Notes: generated from the letters alone by a model not told the origin. Shown: positions 6,656 to 15,113, counted from the first letter of the stretch. The stretch: DNA of 48,462 bases from Prevotella sp902465605 (GCA_902465605.1 CABQNT010000018.1:1-48462); one strand, 5' to 3'. Numbers and translations are program-made.

Positions 6656-8371
6656 ATGACAACGAGTGATTATTTAGCGATTTTTTTCAAGATCATCGGC
6701 TCATTAGCTCTGCTGATTTACGGTATGAAAGTAATGAGCGAAGCTCTTCAAAAGATGGCAGGCTCACAGTTGCGCCACATTTTGAGTGCAATGACCACCA
6801 ATCGGTTCACCGGCATGCTCACAGGTACGTTCATCACCTGTGCCGTACAGTCATCTTCAGCCACCACGGTGATGACCGTGTCGTTTGTCAACGCAGGCCT
6901 GTTGACCCTCGCTCAGGCCATATCGGTAATCATGGGTGCGAACATTGGAACGACTCTGACGGCGTGGATCATGTCCTTAGGCTACACGGTTGACCTGACC
7001 AGCTTTGTCTTTCCGTCTTTCCTCGTGGGCATCATACTGATTTACAGTCGCAAGATGCGATACATAGGCGATTTTCTCTTCGGTATCTCTTTTATGTTCT
7101 TCAGCTTGGTTCTGCTCAACACGTCGGGCAAAGAGCTACAACTGGAGAGCAATCCGCAAATCATTGAGTTTTTCAAGTCGTTCGACGTTGACAGCTATCT
7201 TACGATACTTTCTTTCCTGTTTATTGGCTCCATCATCACCTGTATCGTACAGTCGTCGGCTGCTGTGATGGCTATCACCATCCTGTTATGCTCGTCTGGC
7301 GTGCTTCCCATCTATCTGGGTATCGCGCTTGTCATGGGTGAAAACATCGGAACCACGGCCACAGCCAACCTTGCAGCCTTAGGTGCCAACACCCAAGCGC
7401 GACGAACCGCATTGGCTCATTTGGTGTTTAACCTCATCGGAGTGATTTGGGTATTGTGCGTGTTCTATCCGTTTGTCAATGCCGTGTGCGGCTTAGTACA
7501 CTACGACCCCACGGGACACAACCTGACACAGGAGCAACTAGCCGTGAAACTGCCTATCGTCTTGGCGGCCTTCCACTCGTCTTTCAACATCATGAATACA
7601 GCTGTCTTGATATGGTTCATCCCTCAAATAGAACGGTTGGTATGCATGCTGATCAAGCCAAGGCACAGCGATGACGAGGAAGACTTCCGTCTACAATTCA
7701 TCCAAGCGGGCATCATGAAGACGCCAGAGCTTTCGGTTTTGGAGGCACATAAGGAGATACGGTCGTTTGCCGGACGTATGCAGCGCATGTTTGGGATGGT
7801 GAGAGACCTTCTTGTCGAAAAGGATGAAAACACGTTTACCAGAATATTCGACCGGATAGAGAAATACGAAGGCATCAGCGACAGCATGGAAATAGAGATT
7901 GCCAACTATCTGGATCAAGTAGGAACGGCGCACCTTAGCGACGACACCAAGATGAAGATACGATCGATGTTACGAGAGATTACCGAGATAGAGAGTATCG
8001 GAGACAGTTGCTACAACATTGCCCGTGCCTTGAAACGCAAGCGCACTGGCAAGGAAGAGTTCCCCGAAAAGCTGTACGAGCAGTTGCACCAGATGTTCGA
8101 ACTCACCGACGATGCCCTCACACAGATGAACGTCATCCTCTCTGGACGTAAGGCTAATCTGGATGCCGGTCTATCTTTTAACATCGAGAACGAAATCAAC
8201 AGCTATCGAAATCAACTCAAGACAACCAACATCACCGATATCAATGCGCATCTATATACCTATGCCATTGGTACCATTTACATGGATATCATTCAAGAAT
8301 GTGAAAAACTGGGCGACTATGTGGTAAATGTCGTTGAGGCTCGTATGGGTGTTCGGCAGCACAATGGGTGA
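6656..8371 (+). CDS. Na/phosphate cotransporter with PhoU-like domain
   Basis: A 571-residue protein of the NptA/PNaS family. Residues 1-330 form two inverted membrane repeats, each with the family QSS signature (TCAVQSSSATT and TCIVQSSAAVM) and a GxNIGTT motif (MGANIGTTLT, MGENIGTTAT). Residues about 365-560 are soluble and helical, with the acidic pattern of PhoU domains. The protein should carry phosphate across the inner membrane with sodium, and the PhoU part may tie transport to phosphate status. No pst or pho genes are nearby. It starts at the ATG at 6656, divergent from the uridine kinase gene, and appears complete. Confidence 0.9.
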   Translation: MTTSDYLAIFFKIIGSLALLIYGMKVMSEALQKMAGSQLRHILSAMTTNRFTGMLTGTFITCAVQSSSATTVMTVSFVNAGLLTLAQAISVIMGANIGTTLTAWIMSLGYTVDLTSFVFPSFLVGIILIYSRKMRYIGDFLFGISFMFFSLVLLNTSGKELQLESNPQIIEFFKSFDVDSYLTILSFLFIGSIITCIVQSSAAVMAITILLCSSGVLPIYLGIALVMGENIGTTATANLAALGANTQARRTALAHLVFNLIGVIWVLCVFYPFVNAVCGLVHYDPTGHNLTQEQLAVKLPIVLAAFHSSFNIMNTAVLIWFIPQIERLVCMLIKPRHSDDEEDFRLQFIQAGIMKTPELSVLEAHKEIRSFAGRMQRMFGMVRDLLVEKDENTFTRIFDRIEKYEGISDSMEIEIANYLDQVGTAHLSDDTKMKIRSMLREITEIESIGDSCYNIARALKRKRTGKEEFPEKLYEQLHQMFELTDDALTQMNVILSGRKANLDAGLSFNIENEINSYRNQLKTTNITDINAHLYTYAIGTIYMDIIQECEKLGDYVVNVVEARMGVRQHNG

Positions 8372-8471
8372 TCAGCTTACGGAGATTCTGCATGCCTCAC
8401 CCAATAAGGTTTTAGCTTACATGCAGGTTTCCCATTAACTGTTTAGCGCTTACCTCACACAAATAGCATGC

Positions 8472-8518
8472 CCTGAGGGCCATACCGTGTACGACAAACG
8501 ATGCGCATGGCCATCAGG
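8472..8518. repeat. Inverted repeat between convergent genes
   Basis: CCTGAGGGCCAT (8472-8483) pairs with ATGGCCATCAGG (8507-8518) with one mismatch around a 23-nt loop. It lies between the phosphate transporter and the DUF1893 gene. There is no T tract, so a terminator role is uncertain. I see nothing else in 8372-8549. Confidence 0.55.
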
Positions 8519-8549
8519 TTAGTCACGGGATTGTTGCATAGGGGTGGCA

Positions 8550-8897
8550 TCAATCTTTAATTTCGCCCATCTGCTTCCATATTTCCAAGAAGCGGTGGTG
8601 GTTTACTTTCTTATCGTAATCCACCTTTATGCCAGCGTCTTTGAGCCTATTATGCGCCTCTTCGCTTATCACATCAGCGTAGACTTCGGTTACACCACCA
8701 TCTACCATGGCCTTGGCGGCGGTCTTACCAACTGCCTTAATGGCTACTTTCGACTTAAAAAGCGATTCGGGTTCATCGTTCAACAGATTGTAGAGCATTC
8801 GCACTCCCCTACCTTCAAACGTGCGAATGTTTCCTTCGTGCAGCAACACCAATGAGCATTGCTCTATGTGCAGCTTATCAATTAATTCGTTCATCAT
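8550..8897 (-). CDS. DUF1893 (TM1506-like) protein
   Basis: A 115-residue cytoplasmic protein of the DUF1893 family, whose Thermotoga member TM1506 has a cytidine deaminase-like fold without a proven reaction. The family pattern is visible: CSLVLLHEGNIRTFEGRGVR near the N-terminus, the alanine-rich segment with VGKTAAKAMVDGGVTEVYAD in the middle, and a C-terminal KVDYDKKVNH. The start is set by a strong Shine-Dalgarno AGGAGG on the minus strand, 7 nt before an ATG ATG pair at 8897/8894; the ATG at 8903 would be only 1 nt from it. Such a strong ribosome site is rare in this phylum. The gene lies 93 nt beyond the end of the sirtuin gene, on the same strand. Confidence 0.8.
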   Translation of the reverse strand: MMNELIDKLHIEQCSLVLLHEGNIRTFEGRGVRMLYNLLNDEPESLFKSKVAIKAVGKTAAKAMVDGGVTEVYADVISEEAHNRLKDAGIKVDYDKKVNHHRFLEIWKQMGEIKD

Positions 8898-8902
8898 AAG
8901 CA

Positions 8903-8912
8903 TTCCTCCTTG
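8903..8912 (-). promoter_or_regulatory. Strong Shine-Dalgarno before the DUF1893 gene
   Basis: The minus strand reads AAGGAGGA, then ATGCTT and ATG ATG. A canonical purine-rich ribosome site is unusual here, as nearly every other gene in the window lacks one. Confidence 0.7.
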
Positions 8913-8990
8913 GATTGATTGGTTTTATTGATGTATAAGCTTACAGCTATGTGCAAACATCATCATGGGTTGAAAGGGCAATGGCCCTCT

Positions 8991-9695
8991 TTATTGGTTG
9001 GTGTCCAAGACCTTCATGAGTTCTTTCATCCCCTCACTGGCACCTTTCTGTATGTGCTTGAGATGACGAATGCCACTGGTATGCACCGCTTCGGGGTCGA
9101 TAAGATAGATGGGACAATTGGGTTTGGTATATTGAACCAATCCCGCAGCGGGATAAACATTAAGCGACGTTCCGATGATGACAAAGATGTCGGCTTCACG
9201 AGCGTATTCGGCTGCGACAGAAATCATGGGTACACTCTCGCCAAAGAATACGATGAATGGGCGCAAGAGCGACCCATCTTCAGCCTTGGTCCCAGGTTCT
9301 ACAGTACAATTCTCTTGGGGCAATTCGCGGATGTAGGCCTCATTGTAAGGATCACGACTGGAACATACCTTGGCCAGTTCGCCATGTAGATGGATTACTC
9401 TCAAAGAACCAGCCCGCTCATGCAGATTGTCCACATTCTGAGTGATAACGGTTACGTCGTATGCCTCTTCGAGTTGCTGAATCAATCGATGCCCTTCATT
9501 GGGCTTTGCCGCATAGAGTTTCTTTCGAAGCATATTGTAAAAGTTGGTCACAAGCGTTGGGTTGGCCTCCCAACCCTCATGCGTCGCCACCTGCTCTACA
9601 GGATAATTTTCCCACAAACCGTCACTTCCTCTAAATGTTTTGAATCCACTTTCTACCGACATACCGGCACCTGTCAGAAATACAATCTTCTTCAT
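8991..9695 (-). CDS. cobB: NAD-dependent protein deacylase (sirtuin), CobB-like
   Basis: A 234-residue sirtuin that should remove acyl groups from lysines using NAD+. The Rossmann motif LTGAGMSVESG (7-17), the FRGSDGLW loop, QNVDNLH (86-92) and catalytic His104 in HLHGEL are present, as is GTSLNVYPAAG near the C-terminus. The zinc-binding part is altered: instead of two CxxC pairs there are only Cys111 and Cys130, so the small domain probably folds without zinc, as in some other Bacteroidetes sirtuins. The start at MKKIVF (9695) gives the usual family length; an upstream ATG at 9728 would add 11 residues. No substrate partner is encoded nearby. Confidence 0.88.
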   Translation of the reverse strand: MKKIVFLTGAGMSVESGFKTFRGSDGLWENYPVEQVATHEGWEANPTLVTNFYNMLRKKLYAAKPNEGHRLIQQLEEAYDVTVITQNVDNLHERAGSLRVIHLHGELAKVCSSRDPYNEAYIRELPQENCTVEPGTKAEDGSLLRPFIVFFGESVPMISVAAEYAREADIFVIIGTSLNVYPAAGLVQYTKPNCPIYLIDPEAVHTSGIRHLKHIQKGASEGMKELMKVLDTNQ

Positions 9696-9811
9696 GATCT
9701 TACCATTTCTTAATCCCATGCCTATCAATGGATAGACTTCGCTTTTACACTAATATTCTACAAAAATAGTATTTTTTTGAGAAATATCTCGAAGCTGTGA
9801 TAGTTTTTTGC

Positions 9812-9819
9812 TATCTTTG
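9812..9819 (+). promoter_or_regulatory. -7 element before the first FKBP gene
   Basis: TATCTTTG lies 42 nt before the ATG at 9862 and inside a longer open frame, so it excludes the upstream start. I find no clear -33 TTTG at the right distance. Confidence 0.5.
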
Positions 9820-9861
9820 CCCTTGTTAAAAAGCAAAACTTATCAAAATAGATTATTTAAA

Positions 9862-10467
9862 ATGGACAAAGTAAGCTACGCTTTGGGGCTTGGCATTGGT
9901 CAACAACTGTCTGATATGGGCGCCCAGAGTTTGAATATCGATGATTTTTCACAAGCAATCAAAGACGTAATCGCTGGTGCAAAGCCAAAAATAGACAATC
10001 AAGAAGCACAGACATTGGTGCAGAATTTCTTCCAAGAACAAGAGAAGAAGCAACGTGCAGCTGCCGAAGAGAAAGGCAAAGTGGCCAAGGAGGCTGGCGA
10101 AACCTACCTAGCTGAGAATGCAAAAAAGGATGGTGTGGTGACGCTTCCCAGCGGTTTGCAATACGTAGTACTGAAAGAAGGCAACGGCAAAAAGCCGAAA
10201 GCGACCGATCAGGTGACATGCCATTACGAAGGAATGCTACATGATGGTACACTCTTTGACAGCAGTATTCAACGAGGCGAGCCTGCAACATTCGCTTTAA
10301 ACCAAGTTATCGCCGGTTGGACCGAAGGCCTTCAACTGATGCAGGAAGGTGCCAAGTACCGCTTCTTCATCCCTTATCACCTCGGATATGGTGAGCGGGG
10401 AGCAGGCAATGCCATACCCCCATACTCGGCATTGGTATTCGATGTAGAGCTTATAAAAGTAATTTAA
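9862..10467 (+). CDS. FKBP-type peptidyl-prolyl isomerase, cytoplasmic
   Basis: A 201-residue FkpA/Mip-type isomerase. Residues 1-85 form the helical dimerisation-like domain (SYALGLGIGQQLSDMG), then a charged linker. The FKBP catalytic domain (about 105-201) has the ligand-pocket residues CHYEGMLHDG, LFDSS, VIAGWTEGL and GYGERGAG. It lacks a signal peptide, unlike the next two paralogs, so it should act in the cytoplasm as a folding catalyst or chaperone. The stop is 15 nt before the next FKBP gene, implying one transcript. Confidence 0.88.
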   Translation: MDKVSYALGLGIGQQLSDMGAQSLNIDDFSQAIKDVIAGAKPKIDNQEAQTLVQNFFQEQEKKQRAAAEEKGKVAKEAGETYLAENAKKDGVVTLPSGLQYVVLKEGNGKKPKATDQVTCHYEGMLHDGTLFDSSIQRGEPATFALNQVIAGWTEGLQLMQEGAKYRFFIPYHLGYGERGAGNAIPPYSALVFDVELIKVI

Positions 10468-10482
10468 TAACAACAAATAACA

Positions 10483-11355
10483 ATGAAAAAACTTACATTC
10501 GTAGCCGCAATGGCTATCGCTGCTGCAACATTTACTGGTTGCGGCAACTCAACACCCAAGGCAAACCTCAAGACAGACGTGGACACATTGAGCTATGCCA
10601 TCGGATTGGCACAGACTCAAGGACTCAAAGAGTATCTCATTGGCCGCATGAACATCGACACAACCTACATGGATCAGTTCATCAAGGGATTGAACGAAGG
10701 TGCTAATGCCGGAGATGACAAAGGCCGTGCCGCTTACTATGCAGGTATCCAGATTGGTCAACAAATCAGCAATCAGATGATTACCGGCATCAACCAAGAG
10801 GTATTTGGCAGCGATTCAACCAAGACCATCTCACTGAAGAACTTCATGGCAGGCTTCATCACTGGTACAACAGGCAAGAAAGGCCTCATGACCATCGAAG
10901 AGGCTGGACAGGTAGCTCAAACCAAGATGAGCGAAATCAGAGCCAAAGTCATGGAAAAGGAATATGGCCCTAACAAGGCAGCTGGTGAGAAATTCCTCGC
11001 TGAGAACAAGAAGAAAGATGGCGTGAAGACATTGCCAAGCGGTGTACAATATAAGGTTATCAAGGTTGGTAACGGTGCCATGCCGGCAGATACATCCATG
11101 GTGAAGGTTCATTATGAAGGCAAGACCCTCGACGGAAAAGTGTTTGACAGCTCTTATAAGAATGGACAGCCTGTTTCCTTGCGCGCCAATCAGGTCATCA
11201 AAGGATGGACAGAAGCTCTCGTTCACATGCCTGTAGGCTCTGTATGGGAAGTTTATATTCCACAAGAGTTGGCCTACGGCGAGCGTGAACAAGGTCAGAT
11301 TAAGCCTTTCTCCGCCTTGATTTTCAAGATTGAATTAATCAGCATTGAGAAGTAA
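10483..11355 (+). CDS. FKBP-type peptidyl-prolyl isomerase, lipoprotein
   Basis: A 290-residue FKBP with a lipoprotein signal: residues 1-19 are hydrophobic and end in the lipobox FTGC, giving Cys20 as the lipidated residue. The mature protein has an FkpA-type N-terminal domain (TLSYAIGLAQTQG) and a C-terminal FKBP domain with KVHYEGKTLDG, VFDSSYKNG, QVIKGWTEAL and AYGEREQG. It should be anchored in the periplasm or on the outer membrane and assist folding of envelope proteins. It is the middle gene of a three-FKBP run, 15 nt after the cytoplasmic paralog. Confidence 0.9.
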   Translation: MKKLTFVAAMAIAAATFTGCGNSTPKANLKTDVDTLSYAIGLAQTQGLKEYLIGRMNIDTTYMDQFIKGLNEGANAGDDKGRAAYYAGIQIGQQISNQMITGINQEVFGSDSTKTISLKNFMAGFITGTTGKKGLMTIEEAGQVAQTKMSEIRAKVMEKEYGPNKAAGEKFLAENKKKDGVKTLPSGVQYKVIKVGNGAMPADTSMVKVHYEGKTLDGKVFDSSYKNGQPVSLRANQVIKGWTEALVHMPVGSVWEVYIPQELAYGEREQGQIKPFSALIFKIELISIEK

Positions 11356-11389
11356 ACTGCTGACTACCATATATAATAAACATAGGAAG

Positions 11390-11457
11390 ACTTGCCTTGT
11401 ATTTGATTGTTTTTGTGGCATTGCACCGCAAGAATCAACCATACAAGGTGAGTTTTT
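11390..11457 (+). terminator. Hairpin with T tract between FKBP genes
   Basis: CCTTGTATTTGATT pairs with AATCAACCATACAAGG with small bulges, and GAGTTTTTC follows. It could end or attenuate transcription before the third FKBP gene, making that gene's level different from the other two. Confidence 0.55.
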
Positions 11458-11478
11458 CTTTTGAATAAAATGTTGATG

Positions 11479-12387
11479 ATGAAAAAGATTTTATTACTTT
11501 CAGTATTGTTCTTGTCGGTTGCATCGGTCAGCATGGCCGCATTAGGCAAAGAGAAGGACAAGAAGCAGAAGACTCAAACAGCCGTGAAGCCACTGCTTAC
11601 ACCGCAAGATTCCTTGAGTTACGCAGCTGGATTGGCCGCAACCAATGGCTTGATGCCCTTCTTGCAGCAGGAATACGAGATGGATTCGGCACAGATTGCC
11701 GAATTTGTCGCAGGCTTTCAGGAGGCATTAAAGCAGATTGATTCGCCTCAATTCAAGGCTCGTCATGCGGGTGCTGCCATCGCCAGGATGGTGAAAAACC
11801 GTATTTTGCCGCAGACCACCAACGACTTCAAGGGAACGCCCAACGCTATTGATGCCGAAATCTTCAACCAGGGCTTCCTCGACGGCGTACAGAATGACAC
11901 GACTATTTACACTGTTGAAAAGGCGAGTGAGCTGTTTCAAGAGCGCAGAACCCAAGTGAAGAAAGAGAAAGAATCGGCATACATCGCAGCCAACACAGCC
12001 TGGTTGAAGCAAAATGCCACACAGCCTGGCGTGAAAACAACTGCCAGCGGCCTGCAATACAAAGTGATTACCGAAGGAAAGGGCGAGATTCCACAAAAGG
12101 ATGACAAGGTAACTGTGAAATATGAGGGCAAGACCATCGACGGAAACGTGTTCGACAGTTCGTACAAGCGCAATCCGCAAACCACCTCATTCCGTTGCAA
12201 TCAGGTCATCAAGGGATGGACAGAAGCCCTCACCATGATGCCGGTAGGTAGCAAATGGGAAATCTACATCCCGCAAGAGTTGGCCTACGGCGATCGTCAG
12301 GCCGGACAAATTCAACCCTACTCTACCTTGATTTTCACCGTTGAACTGGTCAGTATCGAGAAGGCGTCTGATGCCTCGAAGAAGTAA
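11479..12387 (+). CDS. FKBP-type peptidyl-prolyl isomerase, exported
   Basis: A 302-residue FKBP with a cleavable signal peptide (MKKILLLSVLFLSVASVSMA) and no lipobox cysteine, so a periplasmic protein. A lysine-rich linker follows, then an FkpA-type helical domain (SLSYAAGLAATNGLMPFL) and the FKBP domain with VKYEGKTIDG, VFDSSYKRN, QVIKGWTEAL and AYGDRQAG. Several in-frame ATGs occur (11470, 11476, 11479); 11479 gives the cleanest signal peptide. It is the third tandem paralog and ends at a clear terminator. Confidence 0.88.
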   Translation: MKKILLLSVLFLSVASVSMAALGKEKDKKQKTQTAVKPLLTPQDSLSYAAGLAATNGLMPFLQQEYEMDSAQIAEFVAGFQEALKQIDSPQFKARHAGAAIARMVKNRILPQTTNDFKGTPNAIDAEIFNQGFLDGVQNDTTIYTVEKASELFQERRTQVKKEKESAYIAANTAWLKQNATQPGVKTTASGLQYKVITEGKGEIPQKDDKVTVKYEGKTIDGNVFDSSYKRNPQTTSFRCNQVIKGWTEALTMMPVGSKWEIYIPQELAYGDRQAGQIQPYSTLIFTVELVSIEKASDASKK

Positions 12388-12482
12388 ACATAAAGGGAAG
12401 GCACGCTGTCATCGACCTTACACCTAAGCCATCTGGCCATCGATACAGCGCCATCCTTACACGCATCAATCATCACTGTATA

Positions 12483-12530
12483 GACCTGGCGGGGCGAGAG
12501 CACACCTCTCTCCCTGTCAGGTTTATTTTT
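12483..12530 (+). terminator. Intrinsic terminator of the FKBP cluster
   Basis: An ACCTG...GAGAG arm pairs with CTCTC...CAGGT, followed by TTTATTTTTTATT. It lies 96 nt after the third FKBP gene. Confidence 0.8.
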
Positions 12531-12637
12531 TATTGAGACAAATATAGGCAAGACGCCACTCGGCAAAATATCTATCAAATAGGTACATTTTATCACATTT
12601 TTATCAACATCTTGTTGTTTATTTCATTAATATTACC

Positions 12638-12645
12638 TAATTTTG
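12638..12645 (+). promoter_or_regulatory. -7 element of the Lrp-peptidase operon
   Basis: TAATTTTG lies 32 nt before the ATG at 12677. TTGTTT about 17-20 nt upstream is a weak -33 candidate. Confidence 0.5.
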
Positions 12646-12676
12646 CTATCAAAATAACAACATAACACAGAAATCT

Positions 12677-13156
12677 ATGGCAAGAGACACAGACAAGATT
12701 GACAAGTTGGACAGGAAAATCTTAAGTATTTTATCAACTAACGCACGCATTCCTTTCAAGGATGTAGCCACACAATGCGGCGTTTCGCGTGCTGCCATCC
12801 ATCAACGCGTACAGCATCTGGTGGAAAAAGGCATCATCACGGGCAGCGGATTCTATGTCAATCCGAAAAGCTTGGGTTATTCTACCTGCACATACGTAGG
12901 TCTAAACCTCGAACGCGGCAGCATGTACAAGAAGGTTGTCGAACAACTTCAGGAGATTCCCGAAATCATTGAGTGCCATTTCACCACTGGTCCTTACACC
13001 ATGATGATTAAACTTTACGCACGCGACAACGAACAACTCATGGACTTGCTCAACAACCGTATGCAAACCATTCCTGGCGTTGTCAGCACCGAAACCTTGA
13101 TTTCGCTTGAGCAGAGCATCAAACGTGAAATACCTGCAAATGTAGACGAGGAATGA
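12677..13156 (+). CDS. Lrp/AsnC family transcriptional regulator
   Basis: A 159-residue regulator. Residues 8-65 form the N-terminal helix-turn-helix (DKLDRKILSILSTNAR, then CGVSRAAIHQRVQHLVEKG). Residues 70-145 form the RAM/AsnC ligand domain with TTGPYTMMIKLYARD. Such proteins sense amino acids or small nitrogen compounds as oligomers. Its stop overlaps the start of the downstream fused hydrolase gene (ATGA at 13153-13156), so the two are translationally coupled and the regulator probably controls its own operon in response to an amino acid or peptide product. Confidence 0.9.
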   Translation: MARDTDKIDKLDRKILSILSTNARIPFKDVATQCGVSRAAIHQRVQHLVEKGIITGSGFYVNPKSLGYSTCTYVGLNLERGSMYKKVVEQLQEIPEIIECHFTTGPYTMMIKLYARDNEQLMDLLNNRMQTIPGVVSTETLISLEQSIKREIPANVDEE

Positions 13157-14910
13157 AACAGTTTGACCTCAACTCTCACCTCAACCAAATTCACTCCTCC
13201 TACCCTGCTGCCCATCACCGTCCTTTGATAGGCATTACCACCAATTATGTAGATGGCGACGCCACATTGCGCGATCGTTACTACAAGCAAGTGGTCGATG
13301 CCGGAGGCGTACCCGTGCTCATACCCCCCGTCAGCGACCCAGAGGTAATCATCAACACCCTGGAAAACATTGACGGATTACTGCTCACTGGCGGTGGCGA
13401 CCACAACCCCTTGTGGGCTGGAGAGGAACCACAAAAAGAACTGCATGGTATCAATGCCACGCGCGACTTGCCCGAACTGCTCATCACACGTCTGGCTTTT
13501 AACCGGCAAATCCCCATGTTTGGCATTTGCAGGGGCATGCAGACGTTGGCCATGGCCTTGGGCGGAAAGGTTGCACAAGATATCAACGCCACCCTCAAGC
13601 ATTCGCAAGAAGCCGACAAAAGCGAGCCCACACACAGCGTCATCCTCTCGCCCGAGAGCATGATACGCGACATTTACGGCACCGAACAAATATTCGTTAA
13701 CTCGTTCCATCATCAAGCTGTCAGCGACACCGGCCCGCACTTCCAGGCAACAGCCAGCTCGCCGGATGGCATCATCGAGGCCATGGAGAGCACGGAACAC
13801 AAGTCCATTTTAGGCGTGCAGTGGCATCCAGAGTGGTTAGGTGATGAGGGACAAAAACTTTTCAAATGGCTTGTCAACAGTGCCAGCGAGTTTTCAATGG
13901 CCAAATCGCTACACCGTCGCCAGCTTATCCTTGACACCCACTGCGACACACCCATGTTCTTCCCACAAGGAATTCATTTCGAACAGCGCGACAGTCGCAT
14001 CCTCGTCGACCTGCACAAGATGACCGAAGGGCGGCAAGATGCCGTCATCATGGTGGCTTACCTGCCCCAAAACAAACCCGACGAAGCTTTTACAGACATC
14101 GCACCCTTCCCCGTTGAAGGACCAAAAGCCTACGCCGACCTCATTTTCGACAAGATAGAAGACATCGTGCAGGCCAATCATTCCTACCTTGCTTTGGCGC
14201 GCAATCCCGAACAACTGTATCAAAACAAGCGACAAGGCAAAAAGAGTATCGTACTTGGCATTGAGAATGGATTGGCCCTTGAGGACGACATTCGTAACGT
14301 GCAGCATTTTGCCAACCGCGGCGTTACCTACATCACGCTGTGCCACAACGGTGATAACGCCATCTGCGACAGTGCTCGCAGGAGCCTGAACACCCATCAC
14401 GGCGTATCCGATTTTGGCGAGAAGGCTATCAAAGAGATGAACGATTGCGGCCTGATGGTGGACCTCTCGCACGGGAGCGAACAAAGTTTTTACGACGCAT
14501 TGGACATCAGTAGGGTTCCCATTGTATGCAGCCACAGCAACTGCAAGGCCCTCTGCGACGTGCCGCGCAACCTCACCGATGACCAACTTCGCGCCTTAGC
14601 CAAGGCGGGAGGCGTGGCTCACACCACGTTCTACCATGGCTTTTTACGGGCAGACGGTGCAACAGCTAGCATCATCGACGGCATCAACCACCTCGAACAC
14701 GCCATCCAAATCATGGGCATCGACCATGTTGGCATCGGAACCGACTTTGATGGCGACGGCGGTGTGCCAGGCATGGCCAATTCGTCCGAGCTCATCAACT
14801 TCACCATCCAGTTGCTTCGTCGCCGATACAGCGAAGAAGACATCGCCAAGATATGGGGTGGCAACTGGCTCAGGGTGATGCGTCAGGCACAAGAGGCCAA
14901 GGTGAAATAA
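13153..14910 (+). CDS. Fusion: C26 gamma-glutamyl hydrolase + M19 dipeptidase
   Basis: A 585-residue two-domain enzyme without a signal peptide. Residues 22-245 are a class I glutamine amidotransferase-like domain of the PuuD/peptidase C26 type, with nucleophile Cys126 (GICRGMQ) and the His225/Glu227 pair (WHPE). This family cleaves gamma-glutamyl amide bonds. Residues 255-580 are a renal dipeptidase (M19) domain with all expected metal residues: His263/Asp265 (DTHCD), Glu371 (GIENG), His440 (DLSH) and His461 (SHSN), plus Asp531 in GTDFDG. Both active sites look intact and I see no frameshift between them. Stepwise breakdown of gamma-glutamyl peptides such as glutathione, first by the C26 site and then by the M19 site, is my inference. 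The gene is coupled to the Lrp-type regulator. Confidence 0.88.
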   Translation: MKQFDLNSHLNQIHSSYPAAHHRPLIGITTNYVDGDATLRDRYYKQVVDAGGVPVLIPPVSDPEVIINTLENIDGLLLTGGGDHNPLWAGEEPQKELHGINATRDLPELLITRLAFNRQIPMFGICRGMQTLAMALGGKVAQDINATLKHSQEADKSEPTHSVILSPESMIRDIYGTEQIFVNSFHHQAVSDTGPHFQATASSPDGIIEAMESTEHKSILGVQWHPEWLGDEGQKLFKWLVNSASEFSMAKSLHRRQLILDTHCDTPMFFPQGIHFEQRDSRILVDLHKMTEGRQDAVIMVAYLPQNKPDEAFTDIAPFPVEGPKAYADLIFDKIEDIVQANHSYLALARNPEQLYQNKRQGKKSIVLGIENGLALEDDIRNVQHFANRGVTYITLCHNGDNAICDSARRSLNTHHGVSDFGEKAIKEMNDCGLMVDLSHGSEQSFYDALDISRVPIVCSHSNCKALCDVPRNLTDDQLRALAKAGGVAHTTFYHGFLRADGATASIIDGINHLEHAIQIMGIDHVGIGTDFDGDGGVPGMANSSELINFTIQLLRRRYSEEDIAKIWGGNWLRVMRQAQEAKVK

Positions 14911-14918
14911 CAAACTAA

Positions 14919-15113
14919 AGGCTGGTTCTATAAATTACCACCGTATATAGTCATTAAATTTTTATGAAATACGTTTTGTTATCTTTTGGCTTCTTTTTGG
15001 TTCAAAATGTAAGTTCGTTCAGTCGTGTAGCTCGCTACACTCCTTCACTCTCTTACATTTTGACCTCAAAAATAAGCTCAAAATCTTACAAAGCTAATTT
15101 ATAGAACCAGCCT
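14919..15113. mobile_element. MITE-like element with 19-bp terminal inverted repeats
   Basis: The ends are perfect 19-nt inverted repeats: AGGCTGGTTCTATAAATTA (14919-14937) and its reverse complement (15095-15113). Further inside, TCAAAATGTAAG and CTTACATTTTGA pair, and the centre is a GTGTAG-CTCG-CTACAC hairpin, so the whole 195 bp can fold back. There is no room for a transposase. It resembles a non-autonomous element moved by a transposase encoded elsewhere. A target duplication is not obvious. It separates the fused hydrolase gene from the glutaminyl cyclase gene. Confidence 0.8.
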
